Source: Reinekea blandensis MED297
GTDB taxonomy: Bacteria; Pseudomonadota; Gammaproteobacteria; Pseudomonadales; Natronospirillaceae
Reading direction: 5' to 3'
DNA: 64,000 nucleotides
Assembly (NCBI RefSeq): GCF_000153185.1
Contig: NZ_CH724155.1
Span: 165,218 to 229,217 of the forward strand
The notes below the pieces were generated by a model. It was not told the DNA's origin and did not search any database. It worked only from the letters and a program-made list of their open reading frames with translations. This document shows positions 44,563 to 52,751 of the stretch, one piece after another. The position numbers and the translations under genes were made by a program. How positions within the stretch are numbered: the first letter of the stretch is position 1; every line of letters begins with the position of its first letter.

Positions 44563-45077
44563 CCCTTGGCAGTTGGAAGTCTTACTTTGCGAGCCTCAGC
44601 CTGTGCGCCTTGTTGTTGCCTATCGGGCCGGCGCTGGCCGAAGACTCTGCTTACGGCAAAGTGTTCATCGGCACGGTCGACAGCTTTCGTGACAATCAGG
44701 ACAGTCAGTACGGCTTTGAAGTGCAGTTTGAGCAGGGCCTGACCCGTTACGATTTTAAGCCGGTGGCCGGTTTGTTGCGGACCCGCGATGCGTCGCATTA
44801 TCTGTACACCGGTGTGAGCCGCACGTCGGCTTTTACCAACAGCGGAACCGGTTTGTCACTGACCTTCAGTTTTGGTCCGGGCATTTATCTGCATGGTGAC
44901 GGCGAAGATACCGACCTGGGCTATTGGCTGGAGTTTCGGACCAGTGCCGGGCTGTTGTGGACCTTTGCTGATGACACCCGCATCGGGGTGCACTTCGCAC
45001 ACCTGTCCAACGCTTCCCTGGCGCAGACCAACCCGGGAACTGAGTTGTTGACGGTTACTTATGAGCTGCCCTTTTGA
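44559..45077 (+). CDS. pagL: Lipid A 3-O-deacylase (PagL-like)
   Basis: A 172-residue outer-membrane enzyme. The signal peptide (MTLGSWKSYFASLSLCALLL, cleavage near LA-ED) is followed by an eight-stranded barrel. The catalytic His-Ser pair lies in GVHFAHLSNASLAQTNPGTE, and the protein ends TYELPF with the terminal Phe. PagL removes the 3-position acyl chain of lipid A. The start overlaps the DUF817 stop, so the unknown membrane protein may take part in lipid A or envelope modification (inference). Confidence 0.88.
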   Translation: MTLGSWKSYFASLSLCALLLPIGPALAEDSAYGKVFIGTVDSFRDNQDSQYGFEVQFEQGLTRYDFKPVAGLLRTRDASHYLYTGVSRTSAFTNSGTGLSLTFSFGPGIYLHGDGEDTDLGYWLEFRTSAGLLWTFADDTRIGVHFAHLSNASLAQTNPGTELLTVTYELPF

Positions 45078-45087
45078 CGAAGAGGTA

Positions 45088-46056
45088 CTAGCAGACGGCG
45101 GGGTTAAAGACGGCCAGTTTATTGCGGCCGAGTTCTTTGGCCCGGTACATCGCCTTGTCGGCATGGTCGAGCAGCGTATTGATGGCGTGGCCATGATCGG
45201 GGTACAGCGCGATACCGATGGTCCCGCTGATCTGTAAACGATGTCCGTCAATGCCAAACGGTTCCGCCAGGGTGTGAATGATCTTTTCGCCGATCAGCAT
45301 GGCGTCGTCAGCGTATGAAATCCGTTCGACTAAAATCAGAAACTCATCGCCGCCCAGGCGTCCCATGGTGTCATCGTCGCGCAGTATCGATTGCACGCGG
45401 AGCCCGACGGCTTTGAGCAAACGGTCTCCCACCAGGTGGCCGAAATGGTCGTTAACCTGCTTAAAATAATCCAGATCAAGAAACAGAAAAGCCATTTTCC
45501 CTTGCAGACGCTTGGCTCGGTAAATGGCCTGGCGCGCACGATCCTCTAATAAGTTGCGGTTAATCAGCCCGGTAATGCTGTCAAAATGCGCCAGCCGGGT
45601 AATGCGTTCTTCAAAGGTTAACCGTTGGGTGTCGTCGCGCATGGTCACGAGGGTCTGAGCAGGTTGACCGTTGACGGTCAGTCCCTCCGGCAGTGGAGAA
45701 AAGGCAACATCGACAGGAAACTGGGAGTTGTTCTGGCGCTGCGCTGTCCAGCTGAGATGTTGAACGGCACGGCCGGATTTAATGATTTGCAGAATCTGTT
45801 GCCGGCTGTTGGCCGGACGGTCTGAACTCGTAATCAGATGGCTCAGATGGTTGTTCAGCAGTTCGGATTTGTCGCACTGAAAATGCTGAACACTGTTTTT
45901 GTTGCAATGTACTGGGAATCCGTCCGGATTGAGTACCAGAAGCATATCGGGGGAGGCGTCGAACACGGCGGCCATTAGCCTGGCGGCTTCATCCGCTTGT
46001 TCGATTGTTGAGGATCGCACCCGCTTTTGTTGTGTTATGGGCGACATCTTGACCAT
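45088..46056 (-). CDS. PAS-GGDEF diguanylate cyclase
   Basis: A protein of about 322 residues. The N-terminal PAS domain (about 25-145: VFDASPDMLLVLNPDGFPVH) is followed by a GGDEF domain with the intact active site GRLGGDEFLILVER and the conserved FLFLDLDYFKQVNDHFGHLV. An RxxD inhibitory site (RDDD) lies five residues before GGDEF, so product inhibition is expected. It makes cyclic di-GMP. The start is uncertain among ATG 46056, ATG 46047 and TTG 46089; 46056 is chosen for its weak GGAC. It lacks an EAL domain. Confidence 0.92.
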   Translation of the reverse strand: MVKMSPITQQKRVRSSTIEQADEAARLMAAVFDASPDMLLVLNPDGFPVHCNKNSVQHFQCDKSELLNNHLSHLITSSDRPANSRQQILQIIKSGRAVQHLSWTAQRQNNSQFPVDVAFSPLPEGLTVNGQPAQTLVTMRDDTQRLTFEERITRLAHFDSITGLINRNLLEDRARQAIYRAKRLQGKMAFLFLDLDYFKQVNDHFGHLVGDRLLKAVGLRVQSILRDDDTMGRLGGDEFLILVERISYADDAMLIGEKIIHTLAEPFGIDGHRLQISGTIGIALYPDHGHAINTLLDHADKAMYRAKELGRNKLAVFNPAVC

Positions 46057-46147
46057 GGAATGTCCGCTGGCCGGTTGATTTTTGATCAATGTAGCGCGAT
46101 CCGGTAAGCGGCGGAAGGCGCCATTTCAAGTTTAATGTAGCGTTGTG

Positions 46148-46369
46148 TTACTGCCCCAGTACGAACTGACGGGTCGCCTTTATCGCAATCAGGGCCAAAG
46201 GGGCGCTGTGCATCAGCAGATCAAAAATATCCAGCGGCTTTACCAGCGTTCCTTCACTCAGCATTCTCAGTTTTTCCACCAGATGCGGCTCGGGCTGCAT
46301 GGGCGCGACGGCAAGAAAGAATCCGGCGATTAACAAAATCGGCCAGTCCAGCTGATCTATCCACATCAT
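46148..46369 (-). CDS. Small inner-membrane protein
   Basis: A 73-residue protein: LDWPILLIAGFFLAVAPMQP (helix 1), EPHLVEKLRMLSEGTLVKPL (amphipathic), then DIFDLLMHSAPLALIAIKAT (helix 2). The 'PEPHLVEKLRML' segment is a recurrent family pattern often mislabelled as an RND transporter. The function is unknown. It is divergent from the AhpD-like gene, and a palindromic operator lies between them. Confidence 0.7.
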   Translation of the reverse strand: MMWIDQLDWPILLIAGFFLAVAPMQPEPHLVEKLRMLSEGTLVKPLDIFDLLMHSAPLALIAIKATRQFVLGQ

Positions 46370-46398
46370 ACATCGACCTATATCAAGAAATGATTTGT

Positions 46399-46418
46399 TT
46401 ATTAGTTTATTCTAATAT
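46399..46418. promoter_or_regulatory. Palindromic operator candidate, copy 2 (TTATTAG-N6-CTAATAT)
   Basis: It has the same arms and spacing as the site at 17336-17355, again in the gap between a small minus-strand membrane-protein gene and a plus-strand enzyme gene. The start codon of the AhpD-like gene is 22 bp downstream. Confidence 0.6.
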
Positions 46419-46439
46419 AAAAATCCTGTCGAGGTGATC

Positions 46440-47048
46440 ATGCGTGTTTCTGAAAAATCCCTGAATGAGTATCCGTTGTTTATCCGTCCGTTTTTCTGGC
46501 GTCAGCGCCGTAAATACGGTCAGGTACTCAAGCCGGGTCTGCTGTGGGGGCGAAGCCCCTGGTTGTTTGCCACGGTCGCCTTGCTTTATGGCGCGTTGGA
46601 TCGGCGTCGATCTCCGTTGACGCCGGTATTGCGCTCATTGGTGACGGTGCGCGTCTCGCAGATCAACTGGTGTGCTTTCTGTGTTGATATTAACTCCAAC
46701 ACGCTGCTGCAACGGGCCAATGCACAGGACAAGGTCGATGCGCTGTCGCATTGGGCCGAAGCCACCTGTTACTCGCAGGAAGAACGCCTGGCGCTGGAAT
46801 ACACCGAAGCGGTCACCCGTTCGGATGTTCAGGTGACGGATGAGTTAATGAAACGACTGAAGGACGTGTTCAGCGAGGACGACATTGTGGAACTGACCGG
46901 CCTGATTGCCTTTCAGAATCTGTCGAGTAAGTTTAATGCCGCGTTGGATGTGCCGGCTCAGGGGTTTTGTCAGCTTCCCGATCCAAGCTTAGGGCCTGTT
47001 AACACTAATTTCGTGGATTCTGCCGAGATCAAAGATTTACACAGCTAA
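46440..47048 (+). CDS. AhpD-like/carboxymuconolactone decarboxylase-family protein
   Basis: A 202-residue helical protein, ATG 46440 with a GAGGTG Shine-Dalgarno. TVRVSQINWCAFCVDINSNT holds the CxxC typical of AhpD-like proteins, and EERLALEYTEAVTRSDVQVT and LIAFQNLSSKFNAALDVPAQ are family blocks. It may be a peroxidase-type redox protein. The last 20 residues (from about 184) are encoded by an inserted repeat element (46990-47099), so the native C-terminus has probably been replaced. Confidence 0.85.
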   Translation: MRVSEKSLNEYPLFIRPFFWRQRRKYGQVLKPGLLWGRSPWLFATVALLYGALDRRRSPLTPVLRSLVTVRVSQINWCAFCVDINSNTLLQRANAQDKVDALSHWAEATCYSQEERLALEYTEAVTRSDVQVTDELMKRLKDVFSEDDIVELTGLIAFQNLSSKFNAALDVPAQGFCQLPDPSLGPVNTNFVDSAEIKDLHS

Positions 47049-47099
47049 GCAGAGCGCGCGTGATGTCGTGATTCGACCTGAACAAACGATAAGGCCCTA
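46990..47099 (+). mobile_element. Structured repeat element, short derivative (copy C)
   Basis: 110 bp beginning TAGGGCCTGTTAACACT and ending GGCCCTA. The interior matches the left half of the 268-bp copies (CTGCCGAGAT..., then ...CGACCTGAA) and then stops, so it is an internally deleted relative. It sits between two convergent genes, supplying the last 20 codons of the AhpD-like gene and the stop codon (TAG) of the HD-GYP gene. A small hairpin, GTGG/CCAC in the long copies, is GTCG/CGAC here, a compensated change. Confidence 0.75.
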
Positions 47100-48389
47100 G
47101 AGAAACGGGGTAATGTCGAGCTTCAGGGCTCTGGCATCGAGGGTGTTGATGATGTCGACCTTGGCTTTGGCATCGGCCAGATTCACCACCTGAGGCTCAA
47201 TCTGATGCTGATGCTGGGTGTTGTAAAACACCCGGACCCGAGGCTGCTTGGGTTGTCGGCGGTTGGCTTCAATGACGACACCGGCGCGATGATTCGATAA
47301 CTCGACCAGAGTCCCGACCGGATAGACGGACAGGCAGCGGATGAAGTCATAAACCAGTTCTTTATCGAGGTGAAAGATGCTCCACTCGATCAGTTTTTTC
47401 AGGGCGTCGTTTGGTGACATGCCTGCGTGATAGACACGGTCAGCCGTGATCGCATCGTAAACATCGCAAATGGCGGACATTCGGCCGTAAATGTTGATGT
47501 CTTTATCTTTCAGCATCCTCGGATAGCCGGTGCCGTCGAGGCGCTCGTGGTGCAGACGGCAGATGGATCGGGTGAGATCGGACAAACCCGCGGTTTTATC
47601 AAGAATTTCTTCGCCATAGTCGACGTGGCGTTTCATTTCCTCCCATTCTTCCGCTTCGAGTCGCCCGGGCTTATGCAGAATCTGATCGGGTACCAGGATT
47701 TTGCCGATATCGTGCAGTAAGCCGCCGGCGACCAACTGATGCAGGGTCGATTCATCGAGGCGTCGGGCGCGACCGAAGGTGCCAAGCAGAATGCCAACAT
47801 TGACGGAATGCTCAAGCAGGTACTGATCTTTACTGCGGATGTGTGACAGACACGCCAGGGCGTTTTCATTGGCGTTCAGGGAGGTGATGAGTTCGGCGGC
47901 GGTCTCGTCAACGGCTTCGGCATCAACGGAGTTGCCTTTTTTGGCGTCTTCAAGAATGTCGGAGATCAGGGACTTTGCCTGTTGATAACTTCGATTGGCC
48001 CGCTCATGTTCCTGTTCGACCGATGGCCGTGCACTGGCTTGTGCGCCGCTTTGAATCACGATGCTGTCGAACTGTTCTGCCTGTAATTGCTTGATGGCGT
48101 CAACCGGTTCGCCTTCCGGACTGTCGAGGCCTTTCGAGGTGTCGATGTACAACTCTTTAACACCCAGTGCGCGAACCTTATCGATGGTGGCCTGGTATTT
48201 AATTAACCCACTGCGGGAGGCATTGTTCTTCGGGACCCACTGATTGTTCAGGTCTGCGACGTACATGCCGGGCTTCAGATGGTCTATGGATATTTTTTTT
48301 ATCAAACCGCAATTCTCGATGCTACTCAGCCGACTGGTGATTGGAAACTCAGGTTCCATGCCCCGATTTGATGCCACAAAATGGCGCAT
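47097..48389 (-). CDS. HD-GYP domain phosphodiesterase with N-terminal DUF3391
   Basis: A 430-residue protein. DUF3391 is at about residues 30-115 (IKKISIDHLKPGMYVADLNN), and the HD-GYP domain at about 175-365 (HSVNVGILLGTFGRARRL, GLLHDIGKILVPDQIL, CRLHHERLDGTGYPRMLKDK). Catalytic HD and GYP motifs are intact, so cyclic di-GMP hydrolysis is expected. It shares its architecture with the protein at 7680. The TAG stop is contributed by the end of repeat element C. Confidence 0.92.
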   Translation of the reverse strand: MRHFVASNRGMEPEFPITSRLSSIENCGLIKKISIDHLKPGMYVADLNNQWVPKNNASRSGLIKYQATIDKVRALGVKELYIDTSKGLDSPEGEPVDAIKQLQAEQFDSIVIQSGAQASARPSVEQEHERANRSYQQAKSLISDILEDAKKGNSVDAEAVDETAAELITSLNANENALACLSHIRSKDQYLLEHSVNVGILLGTFGRARRLDESTLHQLVAGGLLHDIGKILVPDQILHKPGRLEAEEWEEMKRHVDYGEEILDKTAGLSDLTRSICRLHHERLDGTGYPRMLKDKDINIYGRMSAICDVYDAITADRVYHAGMSPNDALKKLIEWSIFHLDKELVYDFIRCLSVYPVGTLVELSNHRAGVVIEANRRQPKQPRVRVFYNTQHQHQIEPQVVNLADAKAKVDIINTLDARALKLDITPFL

Positions 48390-48589
48390 CCTTAACTTTA
48401 GCAGGCCGTCTTCTTATTGTGAGGATTTATTTTCGTGCAGGCCGGGTTATGTGCTCTTTTATTGACAACAGTTCCGGTACGTTGCCAACCGAAGGGTGAC
48501 GAAAATCATTGGACAGCTCGGCACCCTGCTAAAAATTCGGTAACCTCCGGTGGTTTGAATGCCTAATTATAAAAAGAGACCCCGGAACC

Positions 48590-49375
48590 ATGTCTGAACT
48601 GACCTACGCGTCCTATCTGAAAGTAGACGAGCTGCTGGAGTTGCAGCAATTGCGATCTGAACCGGCTGAGCATGATGAGATGCTGTTCATCATTATTCAT
48701 CAGACTTACGAACTTTGGTTCAAGCAGTTACTGCATGAGACCCGCTTTCTGATGGATCGTATGGACAACAACGATGTGGCGCGCAGCTTCCATGTGCTGA
48801 AGCGGATTCTGAAAATCATGAAAACGCTGGTGGGTCAGGTTGATGTCCTCGAAACCATGACGCCGCTGGAGTTTGACAGCTTTCGTCACCGGTTGGATGC
48901 TTCCAGCGGTTTTCAGTCCTATCAGTTCCGTGCCTTTGAATTCATGCTCGGTTATAAACGGCCCGAACCGCTGAAGTTTCAGCCGGAGGGGTCGTTCGGT
49001 CGCCAGCTGCTGGAAGCAACGATGGCCGCTCCGTCTGTCTGGCAGGTGTTTCTGAATCTGATTAACCGGCAGGGGTATGACGTGCCCGAATCGGCTTTGC
49101 AGCGCCCGGTCACCGAGGCAACCGACGCCGATACCGATGTGCAGAAGGTTCTGATCGACATCTATCGCCATGACCATCAGCTGTCGGAACTCTGTGAGCT
49201 GCTGGTGGATCTGGACGAGGGCTTGCAGGAATGGCGCTACCGGCACGTGAAGATGGTGCAGCGAACCATTGGTGCCAAAATGGGCAGTGGCGGCAGCAGC
49301 GGCGCCGCCTACCTGCAGAAAACTCTGTTTAAGCCGGTGTTTCCGGATCTTTGGGACATTCGTTCGGAGCTGTGA
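48590..49375 (+). CDS. kynA: Tryptophan 2,3-dioxygenase
   Basis: A 261-residue haem enzyme that opens the indole ring of tryptophan to N-formylkynurenine. Motifs: HDEMLFIIIHQTYELWFKQL (substrate-binding His region), SSGFQSYQFRAFEFMLGYK, and EWRYRHVKMVQRTIGAKMGS with the haem-ligand His, then GGSSGAAYLQKTL. The next gene, a kynureninase, starts one base after its stop, so both act in tryptophan catabolism. No formamidase gene is visible nearby. Confidence 0.96.
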   Translation: MSELTYASYLKVDELLELQQLRSEPAEHDEMLFIIIHQTYELWFKQLLHETRFLMDRMDNNDVARSFHVLKRILKIMKTLVGQVDVLETMTPLEFDSFRHRLDASSGFQSYQFRAFEFMLGYKRPEPLKFQPEGSFGRQLLEATMAAPSVWQVFLNLINRQGYDVPESALQRPVTEATDADTDVQKVLIDIYRHDHQLSELCELLVDLDEGLQEWRYRHVKMVQRTIGAKMGSGGSSGAAYLQKTLFKPVFPDLWDIRSEL

Positions 49376-49376
49376 C

Positions 49377-50549
49377 ATGACACGATTGAACTGGACAGAA
49401 CGGGCCGCGGAACTGGCTGGCCATTATCAGCGTTTTCGGGTCAGTGAGCGCATACTATTAACCGGGCATTCTCATCAGGCCTGGCCCGACTGTGCTCGTG
49501 AGGCGCAGTTGAATGCTTTTGACGACGCGGCCGAATGGGTCGATGACAAATGGTCCCGGGCATTCGAGCAAGCCGACCGGGTGCGTGAGGAATATCGCTG
49601 TCGTCTCGGTGATTCAAGTGGTGAGTTGGTACTCGGTCCGAATACTCAGGAACTGCTGGTGCGTTGGTTGAGCGCCCTGCCGCTGACGGAGAAACCCCGG
49701 TTGGTGACCACCGACGGTGAGTTTCATTCCATGCGGCGGTTACTGGATCGATTAGATGAGACCGCTATTGAGGTCCATAAGGTGCCTGCCGAGCCGGTGG
49801 CGACCTTGGCTTCACGACTGTCGGACGCGGTGGATGATCGCACCGCCGCGGTCTTGTGTTCAATGGTGATGTTTCAAAGTGGCGCGATTGTGCCGCATTT
49901 AGACCAGTTAGGCGCCGATCTGCGCCGAAAAGAAGTCCCGTTGCTGATTGATGCTTACCATGCAGTGAACATTGTGCCGGTGTCGTTGGATGACCTGAAC
50001 CTCGGCGATGCCTTTGTCGTCGGTGGCGGTTACAAATACTGCCAGTTGGGTGAAGGTAACTGTTTCCTGAGAGTTCCGCGTGATTGCAACTGGCGACCGA
50101 TCGTGACCGGTTGGTTTGCCGAGTTTGCCACACTGGATCAGGCTCCTGACGGGTCGGTGCAATACGGATCCGGACGCTGGGCGTTTGAAGGCTCGACCTA
50201 CGATGCCACGTCGCACTATCGGGCTGCACGGGTGTTTGAGTTCTTCAATGAGCAACAACTCGATGCGGCCACCTTGCGGGCAATCAATCTGGCTCAGTTG
50301 CGGTGTCTGTTAGACGCGTTGAAAACCTATGATTGGCCGGATGATATCCAGTTGCCGGATGATAATCTCGAAAGCCGGGGTGGGTTTCTGGTCATTCGAA
50401 CCTCTCGGGCGAGCGAACTGGTGAGACGGTTACGCGAGCATGACGTCTATGCCGACGCGCGGGCGGACAGTCTGCGTTTGGGGCCCGCCCCGTATGTGAC
50501 AGAAACGCAGCTGCTAAAAGCAGCAGAGGTGCTGCACTCGGTGGTGTGA
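49377..50549 (+). CDS. kynU: Kynureninase-type PLP enzyme
   Basis: A 390-residue class V aminotransferase-fold protein, ATG 49377 with GGAG upstream. The PLP lysine lies in VVGGGYKYCQLGEGNCFLRV, cofactor-binding residues in PLLIDAYHAVNIVPVS, and the first helix holds LLTGHSHQAWPDCAREAQ. The pattern is of the short, divergent kynureninase subgroup found directly after kynA. It would cleave kynurenine to anthranilate and alanine. The position in an operon with kynA supports this strongly. Confidence 0.85.
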   Translation: MTRLNWTERAAELAGHYQRFRVSERILLTGHSHQAWPDCAREAQLNAFDDAAEWVDDKWSRAFEQADRVREEYRCRLGDSSGELVLGPNTQELLVRWLSALPLTEKPRLVTTDGEFHSMRRLLDRLDETAIEVHKVPAEPVATLASRLSDAVDDRTAAVLCSMVMFQSGAIVPHLDQLGADLRRKEVPLLIDAYHAVNIVPVSLDDLNLGDAFVVGGGYKYCQLGEGNCFLRVPRDCNWRPIVTGWFAEFATLDQAPDGSVQYGSGRWAFEGSTYDATSHYRAARVFEFFNEQQLDAATLRAINLAQLRCLLDALKTYDWPDDIQLPDDNLESRGGFLVIRTSRASELVRRLREHDVYADARADSLRLGPAPYVTETQLLKAAEVLHSVV

Positions 50550-50607
50550 GGCTTGTGGCTGCATCGCGACCCGCATGAAATGCCGGGTCGCTGTCATACG
50601 ATGGCGA

Positions 50608-51531
50608 TCAGTTCGCGACGCGAACCGCGTATTCCGCTGCAATGGCCGATCCGAGCCGGGCGTTGTTCAGCACCAGTTGGATGTTACTGGCCAGGCTGTC
50701 ACCGCCGGTGAGTTCCGCCACCCGAGCCAACAGGAACGGTGTGGATTCTTTGCCGCTGACGTTCTGGTCTTTGGCTTCTTGCAGTGCCTGAGCAATGGCC
50801 TGATCAATCTTGGCTTTGTCCATGGCGTATTCTTCCGGAATCGGGTTGGCGATAACCACGCCGCCGTTCAGATTCAACTGCCACTTGGCGTTCAGGAAGT
50901 CGGCGATCGCGTCCGCCGAGTCCAGTCGGTAGTCGACGGTTTCGTCGCTGGTGCGGGTATAGAACGCCGGCAACGCATCGGTTTTGTAGCCCAGAACCGG
51001 CACGCCAAGGGTTTCCAGATATTCTCGCGTCAGGCCCAGATCCAGAATGGATTTGGCGCCGGCGCAGATCACCGCCACATTGGTTTTACCCAGTTCCTGC
51101 AGGTCGGCAGAAATGTCGAACGTTTCCTGTGCGCCGCGATGCACACCGCCGATGCCGCCGGTGGCAAAGACTTTGATACCGGCCATTTCGGCGATGATCA
51201 TGGTCGCGGCCACGGTGGTGGCGCCCATCTGTTTGTTGGCAATCACAAACGGCAAGTCACGACGCGAACACTTGGTGACACTTAAGCCGGCCTTTGCCAG
51301 CTGGTCGATCTCGTCGTGGCTGAGCCCAACCTTTAGTCGGCCGTCAATGATGGCAATGGTGGCCGGCACAGCACCACTGTCGAGGACGGTCTGCTCGACC
51401 AGTTTTGCGGTTTCCGCGTTTTCCGGCCACGGCATACCGTGAGAGATGATGGTGCTTTCCAGCGCCACGACGGGCTTGTTGGCGGCCAGTGCTGCGGCCA
51501 CGTCCGGGTGGATATCGAGGTATTGGTTCAT
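50608..51531 (-). CDS. psuG: Pseudouridine-5'-phosphate glycosidase
   Basis: A 307-residue enzyme that splits pseudouridine 5'-phosphate to uracil and ribose 5-phosphate. Motifs: VVALESTIISHGMPWPENAE, KQMGATTVAATMIIAEMAGI, VFATGGIGGVHRGAQETFDI and NGGVVIANPIPEEYAMDKAK. It starts 2 bp after the psuK stop and completes the pseudouridine salvage pathway with it. Confidence 0.97.
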   Translation of the reverse strand: MNQYLDIHPDVAAALAANKPVVALESTIISHGMPWPENAETAKLVEQTVLDSGAVPATIAIIDGRLKVGLSHDEIDQLAKAGLSVTKCSRRDLPFVIANKQMGATTVAATMIIAEMAGIKVFATGGIGGVHRGAQETFDISADLQELGKTNVAVICAGAKSILDLGLTREYLETLGVPVLGYKTDALPAFYTRTSDETVDYRLDSADAIADFLNAKWQLNLNGGVVIANPIPEEYAMDKAKIDQAIAQALQEAKDQNVSGKESTPFLLARVAELTGGDSLASNIQLVLNNARLGSAIAAEYAVRVAN

Positions 51532-51533
51532 GT

Positions 51534-52652
51534 TCAGGACTCCGATTCAGCCAAGGCTGAGGATTGGGTGGTTTCGGTTAATCGTTGAAGAACGGCGGTT
51601 GCACTGAGGCGGGTGTTGACCGCCTGCGGGGCTTCCAGCGTCATCGCTGCACACAGCAGCGCAAACTGCAGTTGGGTGTCGACCGATTCAATGTGGTGCC
51701 GGGCATGAACAAAGCCCGCGAGCAGCGCATCGCCGGCGCCGGTATCGCTGAGCATGTCGCAATGCGGAACCGGCAGCTCGATCTGTTGGGTTGAGTCGCC
51801 GTAGCGAACGCCACGCTCGCCCAGGCTGAGCAAGACCGATGTCACGCCGCACGCCAACAGGCGCAGAATGAGTTGTTCATCGCTCAAATCGCTAGACGCC
51901 GGCTCGTCGATCAACGTCAACGCTTCGCTGCGATTGACTTTTAGCAGGTCGAGCCGGTGTAGCAGTGGCTTCAGTCGCACGGCTTTGGTGGCCGACACCG
52001 CATCGGCCACCAGTGGCGCATTTAAAGACTGCTCGCCCAGCCAGGTCAGGGTCGCTTCGGGCAGATTGGCTTCCACCAGCAGCGTCTGAGCGGATTGCAG
52101 CAATGACATGCGCTCGGCCAGCCATTCCGGGGTGAGCTGTTCAATGATGGCCATGTCGGCAATGGCACCGACCAGTTCACCCTGATCGTTATTCAATGCC
52201 AGATAGGTACTGGTGGCGTGTTCTGAATGGCGAACCATGGCCTGCGTCTGAATGCCGGCCTCCTGGGCCTGTTCGATCAGATAGCGGCCGCGACTGTCGT
52301 CGCCGACCAGCGTGACCATGACCACCTCGTTACCCAGCCGGGCGAGGTTTTCCGCGATGTTTCGACCCACGCCGCCGGCGCCCTGTTTGACACCGCCGGG
52401 GTTGGAGTCGCCGGGGCGGAAGGTGTCGGCAGACGTGCCGGTGAGGTCTACATTGGCTCCGCCGAGCACCACCAGCGTTTGACCGGCCGGCAGAATGTAG
52501 CCTTTGCCCAGTATTTCACCCTTTCGGGTCAGCCGCATGATGTGACCGGCGACCGATTCACGGGACAAACCCAGCTCGTCAGCGAGAGATTGCTGACTGG
52601 CCAGCGGGTTGGCGCGAATGGCGTCGAGCACTTTGCTTTCTATGGCTTTCAT
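51534..52652 (-). CDS. psuK: Pseudouridine kinase with N-terminal winged helix
   Basis: A 372-residue PfkB-family kinase. Residues about 1-60 form a winged helix-turn-helix (VLDAIRANPLASQQSLADEL, SRESVAGHIMRLTRKGEILG). The kinase follows, with LVVLGGANVDLTGTSADTF at its start and the ATP/anion-hole motif DMLSDTGAGDALLAGFVHAR. It phosphorylates pseudouridine. A perfect 11-bp inverted repeat covers the region from its start codon back over the Shine-Dalgarno (52652-52682), which suggests autoregulation by the DNA-binding domain. Confidence 0.93.
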   Translation of the reverse strand: MKAIESKVLDAIRANPLASQQSLADELGLSRESVAGHIMRLTRKGEILGKGYILPAGQTLVVLGGANVDLTGTSADTFRPGDSNPGGVKQGAGGVGRNIAENLARLGNEVVMVTLVGDDSRGRYLIEQAQEAGIQTQAMVRHSEHATSTYLALNNDQGELVGAIADMAIIEQLTPEWLAERMSLLQSAQTLLVEANLPEATLTWLGEQSLNAPLVADAVSATKAVRLKPLLHRLDLLKVNRSEALTLIDEPASSDLSDEQLILRLLACGVTSVLLSLGERGVRYGDSTQQIELPVPHCDMLSDTGAGDALLAGFVHARHHIESVDTQLQFALLCAAMTLEAPQAVNTRLSATAVLQRLTETTQSSALAESES

Positions 52653-52682
52653 AACAAAAGTTACCTAATAAAACTTTTGTTA
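52652..52682. promoter_or_regulatory. Perfect 11-bp inverted repeat at the psuK start
   Basis: TAACAAAAGTT (52652-52662) and AACTTTTGTTA (52672-52682) are exact complements separated by nine AT-rich bases. The site touches the psuK start codon. It can act as an operator for the winged helix of PsuK itself (inference) or as a hairpin sequestering the ribosome-binding site. Confidence 0.65.
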
Positions 52683-52751
52683 GATTACGCCGACAGTCAT
52701 CCCCATGCAAGTGTTTTGGCAATCCGGGTTTATGGTCAGCGGAGTAGTCGA

